Shown here piece after piece: positions 35,483 to 46,628 of a stretch of DNA of 64,000 nt. The stretch is taken from positions 124,001 through 188,000 of the forward strand of contig WHUZ01000094.1 of assembly GCA_015179045.1 (NCBI GenBank), read 5' to 3'. The notes below the pieces were generated by a model. The model was not told the origin of the DNA. It was given only the letters and a program-made list of their open reading frames with translations, and searched no databases. This DNA comes from Kalaharituber pfeilii (lineage: Eukaryota; Ascomycota; Pezizomycetes; Pezizales; Pezizaceae). Position numbers and translations under genes: made by a program. The stretch's first letter is position 1. Every line of letters begins with the position of its first letter.

Positions 35483-37599
35483 ATGGCCTCCGCGCCCCCC
35501 GCCCGCAGCGCATCCGCATCCGCATCGCCCCCGCCGGCCCCAGCAGGCCCACCGCCGCCGCCGCCGCCGCCCTTCAGCTTCGCCCACCTGCCCCCGACAC
35601 ACATCCTGCCGACGCGCCTCTCCGACGCGGCCCTCCACGACCTCGAGCAGCAGCTCCTGGCGCGCTCCGCGCCGCTGACATACAGCCTCGCCGAGGCCCG
35701 TCTCTTCGTCGCCGACATCAACACCCCGAGGCGATGCGAGCTGGAACTGAAGGGCAAGGGCGTCCACACCAGGCAGCTCCCGCCTGGCAAGACGGACGAC
35801 GCACTCACCGTCGTCAAGCTCAAATGGCTCACAGACTGCGTTGGCCAAGGCAAAGCCCTCCCGCTGGACGCCTACACGGTCTACACCGCCTGCAGAGTGC
35901 CCCCGCCCCCCCCGCCCGCCGCCCCCCGCGACGCTGCGGCTGCCAGCGCAGGCCAGCCCCCGGCGAAGAAGCAGAAGCAGAAGCGCGCATCCCCCTCGCC
36001 TGTCCGCGCCGACCCCGAAACACAGCGCCTCGCCGTCCTCGCCCGCGCGAAGCGAGACGCCCAAGAGCTCGGCGCCCACGCAAGCAGCGCCCACCGATAC
36101 CAAAAGTACCGCCGCTACAGAGCTCCGTCTGCAGGCGCGACTACTACAACTGCCACCCGCGCAGCAGCAGCTGGCCCTCCTCCCCTCTTCCGTAAAACCA
36201 CCTCCGACTTTGAGCAGGAGCAGTCTCTTTCCCGAACCCGCCCTACCCCGACTGGGTTGCGAAAGGCGTATGTCTTCGCTGTCCCCCCCCCCCCCACCAC
36301 CCCACCCTACCACTCACCCACTAACGTAGCCACACACAGCTCAGATATGCCTGCGAACGACCTCACCCCCTCAACCCCCCCAATTTGCACTTCATCTCCC
36401 TCCTCCAAACCATCAAACTCTCCCGCATCCTCACCGAAGACCCGATTGGCCTGCGCGCCTACTCCACCTCCATCGCCTCGATCACCGCATACCCCTACCC
36501 TCTCATCTCCTCGTCCGAAGTTCTCTCCCTCCCAGGCTGCGACGGGAAACTCGCCGCCCTATTTCACGAATACATCCACTCAACCCCCACCCCTACGCAT
36601 TTGCCGGACGAAAATCGCTCTTTAGCCGCAGTGAAGGAGCTCGAAGCCTCCGAGGAGTTCCAAGTGCTCCGCCTGTTTTTCGGCGTCTGGGGCGTCGGCG
36701 CCACGACCGCACGAGAATGGTATTTTGCAAAGGGATGGCGGAGTCTAGACGACGTAGTCGAGTATGGATGGGGGTCGCTGACACGAGTGCAGCAGATTGG
36801 AGTCAAGTACTATGACGAGTTCAATGACGTCAAAATACACAGGTCCGAAGTCGAGGATATAGCGAGAGTGATTACAGAGACCGCGCGCAAGATCCGCCCG
36901 GATATAGAAACCATCGTAGTTGGAGGCTACCGCAGGGGTAAAGAGCTCAGCGGGGACGTGGACCTGATTGTAACGTACCGCGCGGAAGAGGAGGAGCAGG
37001 AGGAGCAGGAGGAGGATACAGACGAACTCCATCCCCCTTCTCCCCCAACAACCACCGATCCATCAACCCCAAACTCCAAAAAATACCCAACCGGCCTCGC
37101 TTTGCTCTCCCACCTCGTCTCACACCTCGAATCCTCCCACCATGTAACACATACCCTCTACCTCGGCCGCGGCGGCGGCTTCGGGTCGCAGCGCCTCGCG
37201 TCCGGCACCACCATCTACAACCCCTCTGCGTCCAAAAACACCTGGCACGACGCCGACCCGCTGTCCAAAGCCATGCTCGTGTGGCAGTTCCCCGCCCCCA
37301 ATCAAAACCCGCACCACCGCGTCGATATCATCCTGTCCCCGCCCTCCACCTCCGCCACCGCCATCCTCGGCTGGACCGGCGCGACCACCTACGAGCGCGA
37401 CCTGAGAAGGTACGTGGAAAAGTATCATGGGTGGAAGTTTGATTCCGGCGGGGTGTGGGATCGGAGGACGGGGGAGCGCGTGAAAGGGTTAGGAGGGTGG
37501 AATTGGAGGGGCGGGGAGACCCTCGAAGACGCGGAGAGGAGGCTGATAGAAGGGATGGGGCTGAGGTGGTGGGAGCCGGAGTGTAGGAATACAGGATGA
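35483..37599 (+). CDS. POL4: family X DNA polymerase with BRCT domain (Pol4/mu-lambda type)
   Basis: Exons 35483-36267 and 36345-37599 give 679 residues. The 77-base intron has GTATGT, a C13 run, CTAAC and CTCAG, and splicing joins RKA to YACERPHPLNPP in frame. A BRCT domain lies at about 40-130 (KLKWLTDCVGQGKALPLDAY). A basic KKQKQKR nuclear-signal-like patch follows, then the polymerase core from about 262: helix-hairpin-helix around VLSLPGCDGKLAALF, a second around LFFGVWGVGATTAREWY, and the catalytic VVGGYRRGKELSGDVDLIV. The metal-binding aspartates are D466 and D468, with the third at D589 in HHRVDIIL. The C-terminal thumb (TGATTYERDLRRY) is intact. Fungal Pol4-type enzymes fill gaps in end joining and base excision repair. 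I chose ATG 35,483. Upstream in-frame ATGs at 35,324 and 35,372 would add an R/P-rich, non-conserved leader. Confidence 0.88.
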
Positions 37600-38003
37600 T
37601 TTTTCTTTTCTTCATTTCTGGGTTTTTCCTTTTTGGGATTTTTTTGGGATTTTTATTGGATTTTTGGTTGTTTTTTGGGGGTGGAGGGATTTGAGGGGAG
37701 GGCTGTGTTGAGGGTAATGGTGATGGGTTCTGGATGCTGGGTTGGTAGTACGGTATCTGGCGTGTAACGTTTTTTTTTTTATATATATTTGTTTTGTTTT
37801 TACATGGGGTCTTTTTTCACGGCGTTCCGGTATGTATGCGATACAAATGTTTCCATTCAGATTCCATCTTTGGAATATTCGCAGCACAAATACAACTCAA
37901 TCCACACAGAATTAAAAAGAAAAAAGGGGGAAAAAATCTTTGGTATCCCTTCATCTCCATACCCATCCCCTCCACCTTACCCTTCCCCGTCAAACCTTCC
38001 TTC
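37600..38003. other. convergent 3' UTR region
   Basis: Lies between the stops of the polymerase X gene (+) and the aminopeptidase gene (-). T-rich on the left, with a T10 run near 37,771. It should hold both polyadenylation regions. No gene is seen. Confidence 0.6.
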
Positions 38004-39455
38004 CTAAAATTCCCCCTTCACCACCAGTTGCTCCACCACTGCCCTCTCCTTCACCGCCCCCTCACTCAGACTCCTCCCCCCTCCCTGCTCCACTACCACA
38101 TCATCCTCAATCCTGACCCCTCCTACGGCCCAATAGCGCCCCAGCACCTCCTCGTCCACCCACCGCCTGTGCTTTTCCTCCTTCAAATACTCCTCCACAA
38201 TATCCGGACAGAAATACACCCCCGGCTCGACCGTCACGACCGCGCCGGCGACCAGCTCCCTCCGCACCCGGACCCACTTCAACATCGGGTCCTTGTCCGC
38301 GTAGTCCGGGTTTCCGCCAACGTCGTGCGTGTCGAGGCCTATCCAGTGGCCGAGGCCGTGCGGTAAAAAGGCGCAGCTCGTTCTATCGGCTAGGATCTGC
38401 TCCGGGTCCGAGCCCTTTCTGAAGATCCCGAGCTCGGTGAGCCCCGTGATAAGGATGCGGTGCGCGAGGATGTGGACGTCAGTCCACTGGATGCCGGGCT
38501 TGGACGCAGCAATGCAGTCTTTCTGCATGCGGAGGACGAGGTCGTAGATCGCCGCTGCCTCTGCCGAGAAGGCTCCTCCCAGAGGGATGACACGGGTGAT
38601 GTCCGAGGCGTAGCAGTTAAACTCGGCGCCCGCGTCCACCAGCATGAGTTGCGGTTTCTCCGTCTCTCCCGGTTTCACCGGCACTTGCACCAAGGACATG
38701 TTGTTCTTGACGTAATGCAACGTCGCGGCGTTGCGGCCGCCTGCGAAAATCCCATGGTACGCCTGCGTAGTGGCTCCATTTGCCATGCATACCGCCTCGA
38801 AGATCGCTTGCGCTTCCCGCTCGTTCGTGAGTTTGCTTGCGGCGGACAGGAGAGTGTTGTGCGCCAGTGCCGAGATCCCGTTTGCGCGCGTCATGAGTCC
38901 AATTTCGTAGTCATCCTTAACCACCCTGGCCTCGTCCATTGCCTTCTTCAGGCTCGTGTTATCCACGGCTGTGGCGGGCGAGAAGGCCCTCGAGACCTGC
39001 TTCGTGCCGTACACGTACACCTTCGTCCCCTCCTCTGCCGCCCCTGGCAGGTCCCTGTCCGCCAGAAACTCGGTCGTGAACCGCACCTCGTCTACGTCGA
39101 ACTTATTCTTGGCCTCGTCTTTCCCCATGGGTAGGCCCGACCACATCACGCTCTCCGGATCCATGGGCGGGATGTAGAGGGTGAGTTTATCGCTGAGGAT
39201 TTCATAGGTCAGGAAGCAATCGGGGAGCGGGCATCCCGAGAGGTAGTAGAAGGGGCGGCGTTGGCGAAATGGGGCTTCGGTGTCGGTGTCCTCAAGGGAA
39301 AGGAGGGGCGCGGCTTCGAGGTAGATTGTGCCTTTGGTGGGGAGGAGAGAAGCGACGCGGCGGGCGTGCGCTTTGGAGGGGTAAGGTGTGGAAAGGAGGG
39401 CGTCGAGTTCGGGGTTTGGTGCCAGAGTGGGAATTGTGAGCTTTATGCTGGACAT
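38004..39455 (-). CDS. pepP: probable Xaa-Pro aminopeptidase / prolidase (peptidase M24B)
   Basis: A single exon of 483 residues starting at ATG 39,455. It has an N-terminal aminopeptidase P domain (about 20-160, with FYYLSGCPLPDC) and a C-terminal pita-bread catalytic domain. All five dinuclear metal ligands are visible: D274 (LVDAGAEFNC), D285 (YASDITRVIP), H370 (LPHGLGHWIGLDTHD), E410 (VTVEPGVYF) and E450 (GGVRIEDDV). The product should cleave X-Pro bonds in peptides. It lacks a signal peptide and is probably cytosolic. Length and layout match the fungal PEPP group. It is convergent with the polymerase X gene. Substrate choice between dipeptides (prolidase) and longer peptides cannot be read from sequence. 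Confidence 0.93.
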   Translation of the reverse strand: MSSIKLTIPTLAPNPELDALLSTPYPSKAHARRVASLLPTKGTIYLEAAPLLSLEDTDTEAPFRQRRPFYYLSGCPLPDCFLTYEILSDKLTLYIPPMDPESVMWSGLPMGKDEAKNKFDVDEVRFTTEFLADRDLPGAAEEGTKVYVYGTKQVSRAFSPATAVDNTSLKKAMDEARVVKDDYEIGLMTRANGISALAHNTLLSAASKLTNEREAQAIFEAVCMANGATTQAYHGIFAGGRNAATLHYVKNNMSLVQVPVKPGETEKPQLMLVDAGAEFNCYASDITRVIPLGGAFSAEAAAIYDLVLRMQKDCIAASKPGIQWTDVHILAHRILITGLTELGIFRKGSDPEQILADRTSCAFLPHGLGHWIGLDTHDVGGNPDYADKDPMLKWVRVRRELVAGAVVTVEPGVYFCPDIVEEYLKEEKHRRWVDEEVLGRYWAVGGVRIEDDVVVEQGGGRSLSEGAVKERAVVEQLVVKGEF

Positions 39456-40249
39456 TGCAGGTAGGTATTTGACCTGTGGAGGACATTAGCAGCCGGCCTA
39501 GACGACGTTCAGTTTGTGCGCTGAGACTTACCTCTCAGTTAAGTGACTTAATCTATCGAACTCTTAAATTCAGTATAACAGCTCCTTAGAAAGACGAACC
39601 TCGTGCTGCACCAATCGCTGAAAGTTCCTCAGAGATGAGATGAGATGAGATGAGACGAGACGAAAGTCCGAGGTGGGGGTAGACCTTTTCACCCCACTAC
39701 ACAGCAGAGTCCAGTCGTCACGATGCCCTTGCTAACCGCGGATGATGTCACGGGACCGCACCGCACCTTCCTTATCGATAGCGAGTAGCCCGATAAAGTA
39801 TGTATGTATGTATGCGGGATGAGTAGTAACGGTTAAGCAGAGACCGACGAAGATACGCCAAGCCCCTGCTAGTTATCATGATAGAGTGTACCGTAGCAAT
39901 AGACACTCTTGTCGCGGAATTCAAGGTCCGTAACTATAACCGAGCAATTATGTGAAGATATTATTATGGACATCTGCCAGAAAGGGCCTATGCTACCATA
40001 CTTGTAGCAGGGAAACCACGCCCTAGATAGCGCGGTGTGGGGAAATTCTGGATCAGATGCGACGAGACCTGGCAACCTGTTGTGACACCTGCAAACACTC
40101 GAATCAAACAAAAGAGGGTAGGGCGTTCCACCTAAGAAAATGAATTCGCAGGAGTGTTTGAAAGCATGCAAACCTCCTGAATCATGCCAGCATATCCCAC
40201 CAGGAATATGCCTCTTGTGGTGATGTCCTTGCTCGCAATAGGAGGTGTG

Positions 40250-40578
40250 TCATGTCAGGTGTTGGCTCGAGGCCCACGGCAGAATGGATATGCGCAGGGC
40301 AGGGCACATTCCGCCCCGAAGGCTGCACCCCCCAAAAGCTGCAACAAAGTATGACCCAGCCCCCTGACAACCATGCTTCTCCGTACTCTCAAAGAAACAT
40401 GCGGTTGCAAGTCCAAAGAACAAGAAGGGGATCGGTATTGTGAGAAGGGCACCCCCTGCCTCAGACCGCAGGTGCTGGAACAATAACTCCTGACCCGCAA
40501 AACTATCATAGACCTCCCCAAAAGCCTAGTGCTAGCTACGACAGCAAAGAAACGTAAATTGCGCATGAGCCCAGACAT
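40250..40578 (-). mobile_element. possible non-LTR reverse transcriptase relic
   Basis: The minus strand reads CGLRQGVPFS near 40,460-40,490. After a frame change it continues IPFLFFGLATACFFESTEKH. This resembles the G-[LV]-R-Q-G-x-P-L-S-P..L-F block of LINE reverse transcriptases. No catalytic FADD block was found and the frame is broken. The evidence is one short motif, so this is a weak call. Confidence 0.28.
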
Positions 40579-43500
40579 GCAACTATACGGATATACCTAA
40601 TAAGGCACCACCAGCTACACGGCCAAATTTATCTGAAAGCAAGCAAACAAATAAGGCACCGACTAAGAATTCCAGAATTTGAATGGATTTTCTACTAGAT
40701 ACCAGCAAACACGTTAGAGCCGTTGATTGTGGATGAGCTCGCAGGTAACCACGACTAACAAATATTTATCTCTAGTTTCAACATTTGCTTAAAGATACTG
40801 AACTAGGTGATAATCTAGTCCGACGGCCCTCCGTGAGGGTGAGCAACCACTGTCCCTGAGCCAGGTCACCAAGGCCTGCTTCCTGGTCGAGGTCACCATT
40901 GCATGGTCATTCAGCGCCTTGTAGACTATCTTATGTAGTCATAGGGAAGTTGGCGGAACGATAACAATTACACACAAGGTATCATGGCACATCATTCCTG
41001 GAGTGAGCGAAAATCAACTCACGCCAGAATGGCTTTTTTCTTCGCATGGTATCCGCATTGATTTTGACAAATAGCTCACGTCAGTGAACCCCGGGAGTGA
41101 GTGTCCACGCAGTCTCTTGGAATTACTTATACTGGCTTGGCAGCATCAATATTTGGTGGCAATCCTTCCGGTATAGATGGAAGGGCCCCGATGCTATCTG
41201 TTGCCCTCCTACTTTATGTCAGACAAACTTCTCGATGTCATTTCCGTGAGTTGTTACTTGCGGACACGGGAGGCTCAGGAGAACCGAATTTCGAGCACGA
41301 TTCCCCACTGAGAACAGATATGATGTGAGAGAGGTACCCGTGAAGGCCCATATGCGAAGGAGTGATTGGGAATGGAAACCTGTGTCAAGTTTAAGAGGAT
41401 CTGTATGAGGATTGGTCAAGGATAGAAGGTGGCTAGTAGGTTGATATTTTGCTTGTGCATTACATTAGATGGAAGGTTTGAACTTAGAGGCAGATATACA
41501 CTATCCATTAACAGACCGGAGGAGTTTTGTCCTTATGTATCCACCTGACCCTCGTACGCAAGCGAAGTGGGCAGTAAAGTCCACATATTGGATGGCTGGT
41601 GTAGAGTGAGGTTCTTTCAACGTCTGAACCAGGCAATCGAAACCAAACACCAAGCCCACTAAGGGTTACTCCCTCTCTCACATACAAAAGCACCACTAAC
41701 CTAATTACTGTACGGTACTTCTTTGGTTCTTCATACTTCACGGAGCACGATATACATTCTTTAGATATCGTACGTCATACCAAGTGTTAAATATGGCACC
41801 GGTTCCTTGTGAGAAAGTTCATCTTATTCTGACAAGGCGCATTTCGCCCAGTGTAGGATAATAGCCTGGGCACGAAAACACAGTGTAGGTAGGATTGATG
41901 AAGTATATCGCAATATCTGCAAGATTGTGTGTTACAATAGATAAGGCCAGTTCAAATTATTTATATTTGCATGTATGTAACTTTCACATGTGGTTCCCCC
42001 AATGCTACTTAACTTACCCTTATGAACATTTCAGTGTACTGTAGGTATGATCATGGGATGCCTTGGAGGCTATTTACATGTAGAGATTAAATTACGTAAA
42101 TCCCCCCAAGCCTTGGTGATCGAAATTTGCAGCGAAGAAAATTTCAAGATTTTCCTTCTGTTGATCATGAGCACGAGTTTATCGAGACTGCGGCAATGTA
42201 CAGCTTGTTCTCTTTCATCGTCTTCATTAACAAAACTGTCATATAAGTGTTGGCGAGATCGGTATTCAGGTACGAGTTACCGCTCGCTGCGCCGAAGAGA
42301 ATAGCAACATGTTAGGAGCCTGCCACTCCAAGTAGATTAAGGTACCAGTGGTCTCGGGAAAGTGATAGTCTGGCTTGGGAGATTGATGCCTAAACCTGAT
42401 CTTATAGGGCAGTGCCCAGTCTCACCAGCCGTTATGCCAAAATATTGTGTACCTGTTATCGCTGCACCATATTGAGTTGATCCCGACAAGATACTCGTGA
42501 ATGACTGCACGTTGCATGCTTGTGCAGATAGCATCTACTGCCCAATACAGAGAAGCGATTAATTGTCCTAGACTGAAGGCAAATCTTCTCTTGCAGCGTG
42601 AAAATAATTCACTGGCAGAGGGGACGCGAATAGTACAGTATCGTAAGCATATCTAGAATATCACACTTGACATAAACCTGCTGAAGGAGCCCCAGTAAGT
42701 ATGTACACCGTTGTGCTTTACGAACCTGCGGTCAGTAGACAATCTGGCATGTGTTCGTTCACCTTCGTGATGTTACTGTTGCCACATTGCCGAAAGAGCT
42801 GGATTGCAGCTGTCCCGCAGACCAGACAGGTCAGTAGCAATCAGCCAAGGGGCACCGATACTACAGTCGATTGTCCTTCAGCCCAGTCAAAATATGCCGA
42901 TCGAGATATCAAATGTGGCCAGTAATTTCTGTAACCAACTGTCAATTCCGCCACTATAAAAGGTCGTTCTAGAAAGAGTAAGCTATTACAGCCGAGGGGA
43001 GGAGATGAAGCAAAAATAAGCGGAAAGCGAAAAAGAAAACGAATACAACGCTGTCAGGGAGAAAGAATGAAGCAGAAAAATAAATATGAAGAAAAATCGC
43101 ATCGTTTCCACTAGTCCATCGTACAATTAAAAACCGAACCAACCGTCGGGTGAGTCCCGTCTGCAAGAGATTTCCCAGTCCAGTTGGATACCATAGAAAA
43201 CGTCAAAACGAGAGCGCCACACCAACAATTGTCAGTACAAGCTGCAGATAACGTAAAACATCCAGGAAAACCTACACGCCATATTGGATCATTGGCCTAA
43301 CGTAAAGAGCTGTTGACATGCAAGCTCTGGTCGCTGTTTTAGGGTGTATTGTCCAACTCTCCAGTGATGAGCTGACACCGAGCATTTGCGGCCGAAAATT
43401 GTTGACCAATGACTTGCCTTGGAATATTTATTTTTCGTACTTATGGGACACTCGGAAAATTTATTGCGAAGATCCACCTTCAATCCAGGACAAAATCGCT

Positions 43501-43669
43501 TCTTTGAATTAGCATGGTAGACGGCTGCAGAAGCATGCAACTTGCAACAATTCTCGGAGGTATAGCTAACTGTATGAGTGATGATGGCCTGAAGCTCAGT
43601 CCGCCATAATAGTAGCCAAGTTCACCAGCCACAACGAATCCCGTTATGGGATTAGAGTCAGCGTAGCTT

Positions 43670-43690
43670 GAGAGTCTGGGCACGAGAACA
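43670..43690. repeat. dispersed 21-bp repeat, copy 1
   Basis: GAGAGTCTGGGCACGAG followed by AACA. It matches 61,481-61,501 with one mismatch in 21. A weaker relative (GTCTGGACACGAGGA) is at about 15,772. Origin unknown, possibly a remnant of a dispersed element. Confidence 0.5.
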
Positions 43691-43937
43691 TCAGCACAGC
43701 ATCTTTAAAACGGAAGATGAATTCAAAAGGGAAAAAATGCATAACCTCTCGAAGGTAAAAACGAGTACCACTTCGAAGTTAGGCTCAACTTCGAATTGGT
43801 GACAGCCTGTCATAGCGATGCCGTTTTGCCTTTTTAAAGCAGTGACGTGTCTTGCGCGGGCTCATGTGATGTGCTCAGCGCTCGCTAGGGCGACAAAAAT
43901 AAACTTAAACTGGGAACGTGTAGAGAACATGGTATAG

Positions 43938-43949
43938 GTACTCGAGTAC
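43938..43949. repeat. perfect 12-bp palindrome, copy 2 of 3
   Basis: GTACTCGAGTAC, identical to 1,200-1,211 and 57,854-57,865. Intergenic. Confidence 0.6.
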
Positions 43950-46628
43950 GACATCGACGGATCTCTTGAACTCTGCCCTTCTCTGCATCACCACAAATCG
44001 TGCGATTGAAGCTTGCGCCTTCTTGGTGCTTGGACATGCAGACAAACTCAACAATTGACCAGCTGGGTAACAAAGTCATGGCATGAGATGCGATTGGGTA
44101 TGTATGAATAATGATATACAGACACTCCAAGTGATGAGGTATGGCTGCCCATTATTATCAGCCAGCAAGAACGGTCATAGGGTCCACACACCACTGGCCA
44201 ATGTGGGGGGGGGGTTTTGGAGGGAGGCAGGAGCGATACCTATTTTCGTCTGGACTTGCCATGGGGGCGGACAATCCCGAAGTGTCAAGCGAGGCTCATT
44301 GGCTAGGTTGCACTTGAGTGCTCTCGCCCCCTCTGTGGTGGAGGGGCATCGGTTCAAACAGCGCAATTAAGAGTTGTTGCTTTGGGGTAGTCTCGTAGCC
44401 TGGATTGCTTTTGCAGCGTCATACTGCAGCAGGGGCTTGGTCATCTAGTATAGAAGCAAATAGGATGACTGGTTGGAAGCCCGTTAGAGCATGGTGTCGC
44501 AGCAAGCAATCACTTCATGGACTGGAAATTGCTTAACCCTGTAAGCGCGTACATATGCTAATAATGCACGCGCAGCTCGCTTTGAAAGCAGACTGAAAGG
44601 GTCTTGCGATGCCTCGATTTTTGAGGGCATCCCATCGAAACTATGTGCACTCTGGGGAATATCTGGCTGCTAGAGCTTTCTGCGAACGCCTTCTCTTAGA
44701 AGAGGTGGCTCGTGATGAGTGCCAAATCTGGATGGGCATAGTTAGCAAATGCAATTGTTCTGCAGCTCTGCTCCACTTACATTTAATCTATATAATCTCG
44801 CTGCTAATCTCTTCTTGTTTAGCCCAGTGTAAGAAAGGCACCATCATGGTCTTATGGGATGGTGAGATGAACATGGGGGGAAAGACTCAACATGATAGCC
44901 TGAGGTGCTCTTTAGGGTCCATTGATAGTGACTGTGAGCCGCCTACTGCTTGTGGAAGAGCGAAACAACCTCACAAGCGGTACATGCTATCATATCATAT
45001 CTGAACTCACTGGACCATATACAGACAAACGACCGCGGCCTTCACAGGCTGCGTTCCGGCTCTGCTATATGCGGCATGGCACTGCACATCGCCGGCGATC
45101 CTGAGCTAAAACTGCAGGTTAGTTAAATATCATAGGAGGGGTGTCGGTTCAGCACAATGTGGATGGAGCTGTTGAGCAACCCGTATATACTCCACCAGAG
45201 TGTTTAGAGAAGCACGAGTGAGAGGAGCAGCGGATATCCAGTCCTAGTAACAGGCTCCGGCAGTCAGTGTACAGAGCATGTTTGTAGGCAACACCACGCG
45301 CTTGTTACTACTCGGACTCTGGGACGAGACTGCTCATGCCGTTCAGCTCCCCGTCTTGAAGAGTCCTGCTAGAGATACTGAATGATATTGCTGTCAGCCT
45401 ATCTGTCCTCGTCTGTTCTGTGTCTTGTGTGATACCACTTCTGCCAGCGAATACCACGCCATCACGGCGCATGGCACCACTGGCACATTCACGCTCCGGC
45501 TAGCGTTCAGCGTGCAGCATTCCTTGGAGGGCGAGAGTCTACCCTGCATATTCCGCATTGGCACGTTGACCCGCGCCAAACCCCATTCACTAAGTCTCTC
45601 GCTGCTGTTCCTCCCACTGCAGCCAACTACACTTCCCCCTCCTCCCCCGCCTCTCCCCTAACCGACCCCGTTCCTCCACGGTCGTTTCTCCTCTCGCCCT
45701 ATCACCTATCACCATCTCTTCTACCATAGGCTTGTAAGGTAGGTCATCATACCTAACAATTCCTCCAATTATTTTGCTCCTTTCCACACACTGGTGCTTG
45801 TTTGCTAACTCACTATTCGTCCTTCCTGCAGCTACTTAATCTCACTCGGCTCAAGAAGGGGAGGAAGAGGCAGGTGGCCCAGGCTGCAGATCTCGTTAAG
45901 CAATCAATCATTCCATCTTAGAGTACATACGTTTTCTTAGCAAAAAGAAAAACAAAACAAAACACAAGACTCTAAGGCAAGTTCTTCTGTTGGCTGACTG
46001 GAAGCCGGAATGGTCATTCATTCATTTGCTCCCACCCCTTTCACCGATTCCTGCATCCGATTCGTTCCCATGTTCTACTACATCGAGCTCTTCTCTGGTC
46101 ATTTTTGGTTTACCTACCCAATAGAAGCCCTTTCTCATTGCACCCCTCTCCCTCCCCCCTCCTTCCCTCTTCTGCCTGCTCTTCTAAATACCTAGCACTT
46201 GTATAAGCAGCTCTCTTCCACTTTCCCAGAAAATTTTTCTCCTTTACTGTACAGACCCTGTTCAGTTTTGCGGTGGAATCCGAGATGTACAATTTCCTTT
46301 TGCTGCAGCAAGATTCTAGTTAAAGGCAGCAATCTCTGAATAATCCAGGAATACACTAGCACAAAGAGGGTTGTCGCTTCTCTGATTCGCTCGCCAGCAG
46401 CAGGTGCTACCAAGTTTTTGCACAGCTTGGATGGGCTTGGGGAGAAATAGAATTTCGTGTTAAGAGGTTTGACATTTACATAGCTAGCTAACACCTAATA
46501 TACCGTCGGAGTAGGAAGAACGAGGTGATTTTTACCGCACAACCCACGACGGTGCGGCCACGAACCAAAGACCTTGTCACAATCGAACTATACCCCACCA
46601 AATATCTCCATCACAAGATTTCTCTTCA

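Larger units (their letters stand above)
39456..46628. other. 7-kb gene-free region
   Basis: Upstream of the aminopeptidase lies a GAGAT repeat (about 39,632-39,660). Apart from a weak reverse-transcriptase-like relic near 40,250-40,578, nothing could be tied to a gene family. Open frames are at most about 130 codons and none has splice-supported extension. The last 800 bases, pyrimidine-rich near 45,600-46,200, are probably the promoter and leader of the large repeat-protein gene. Confidence 0.45.

Noticed and set aside
34838..36313. 491-codon open frame on the minus strand
   Set aside because: Antisense to the polymerase X first exon and its GC-rich promoter. It encodes G/R runs and histidine runs from microsatellites.
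40060..40170. CDTC-containing + strand reading that resembles a retroelement zinc-binding block
   Set aside because: Only one half of the motif is present, with no upstream His pair and no neighbouring retroelement blocks in the same orientation.
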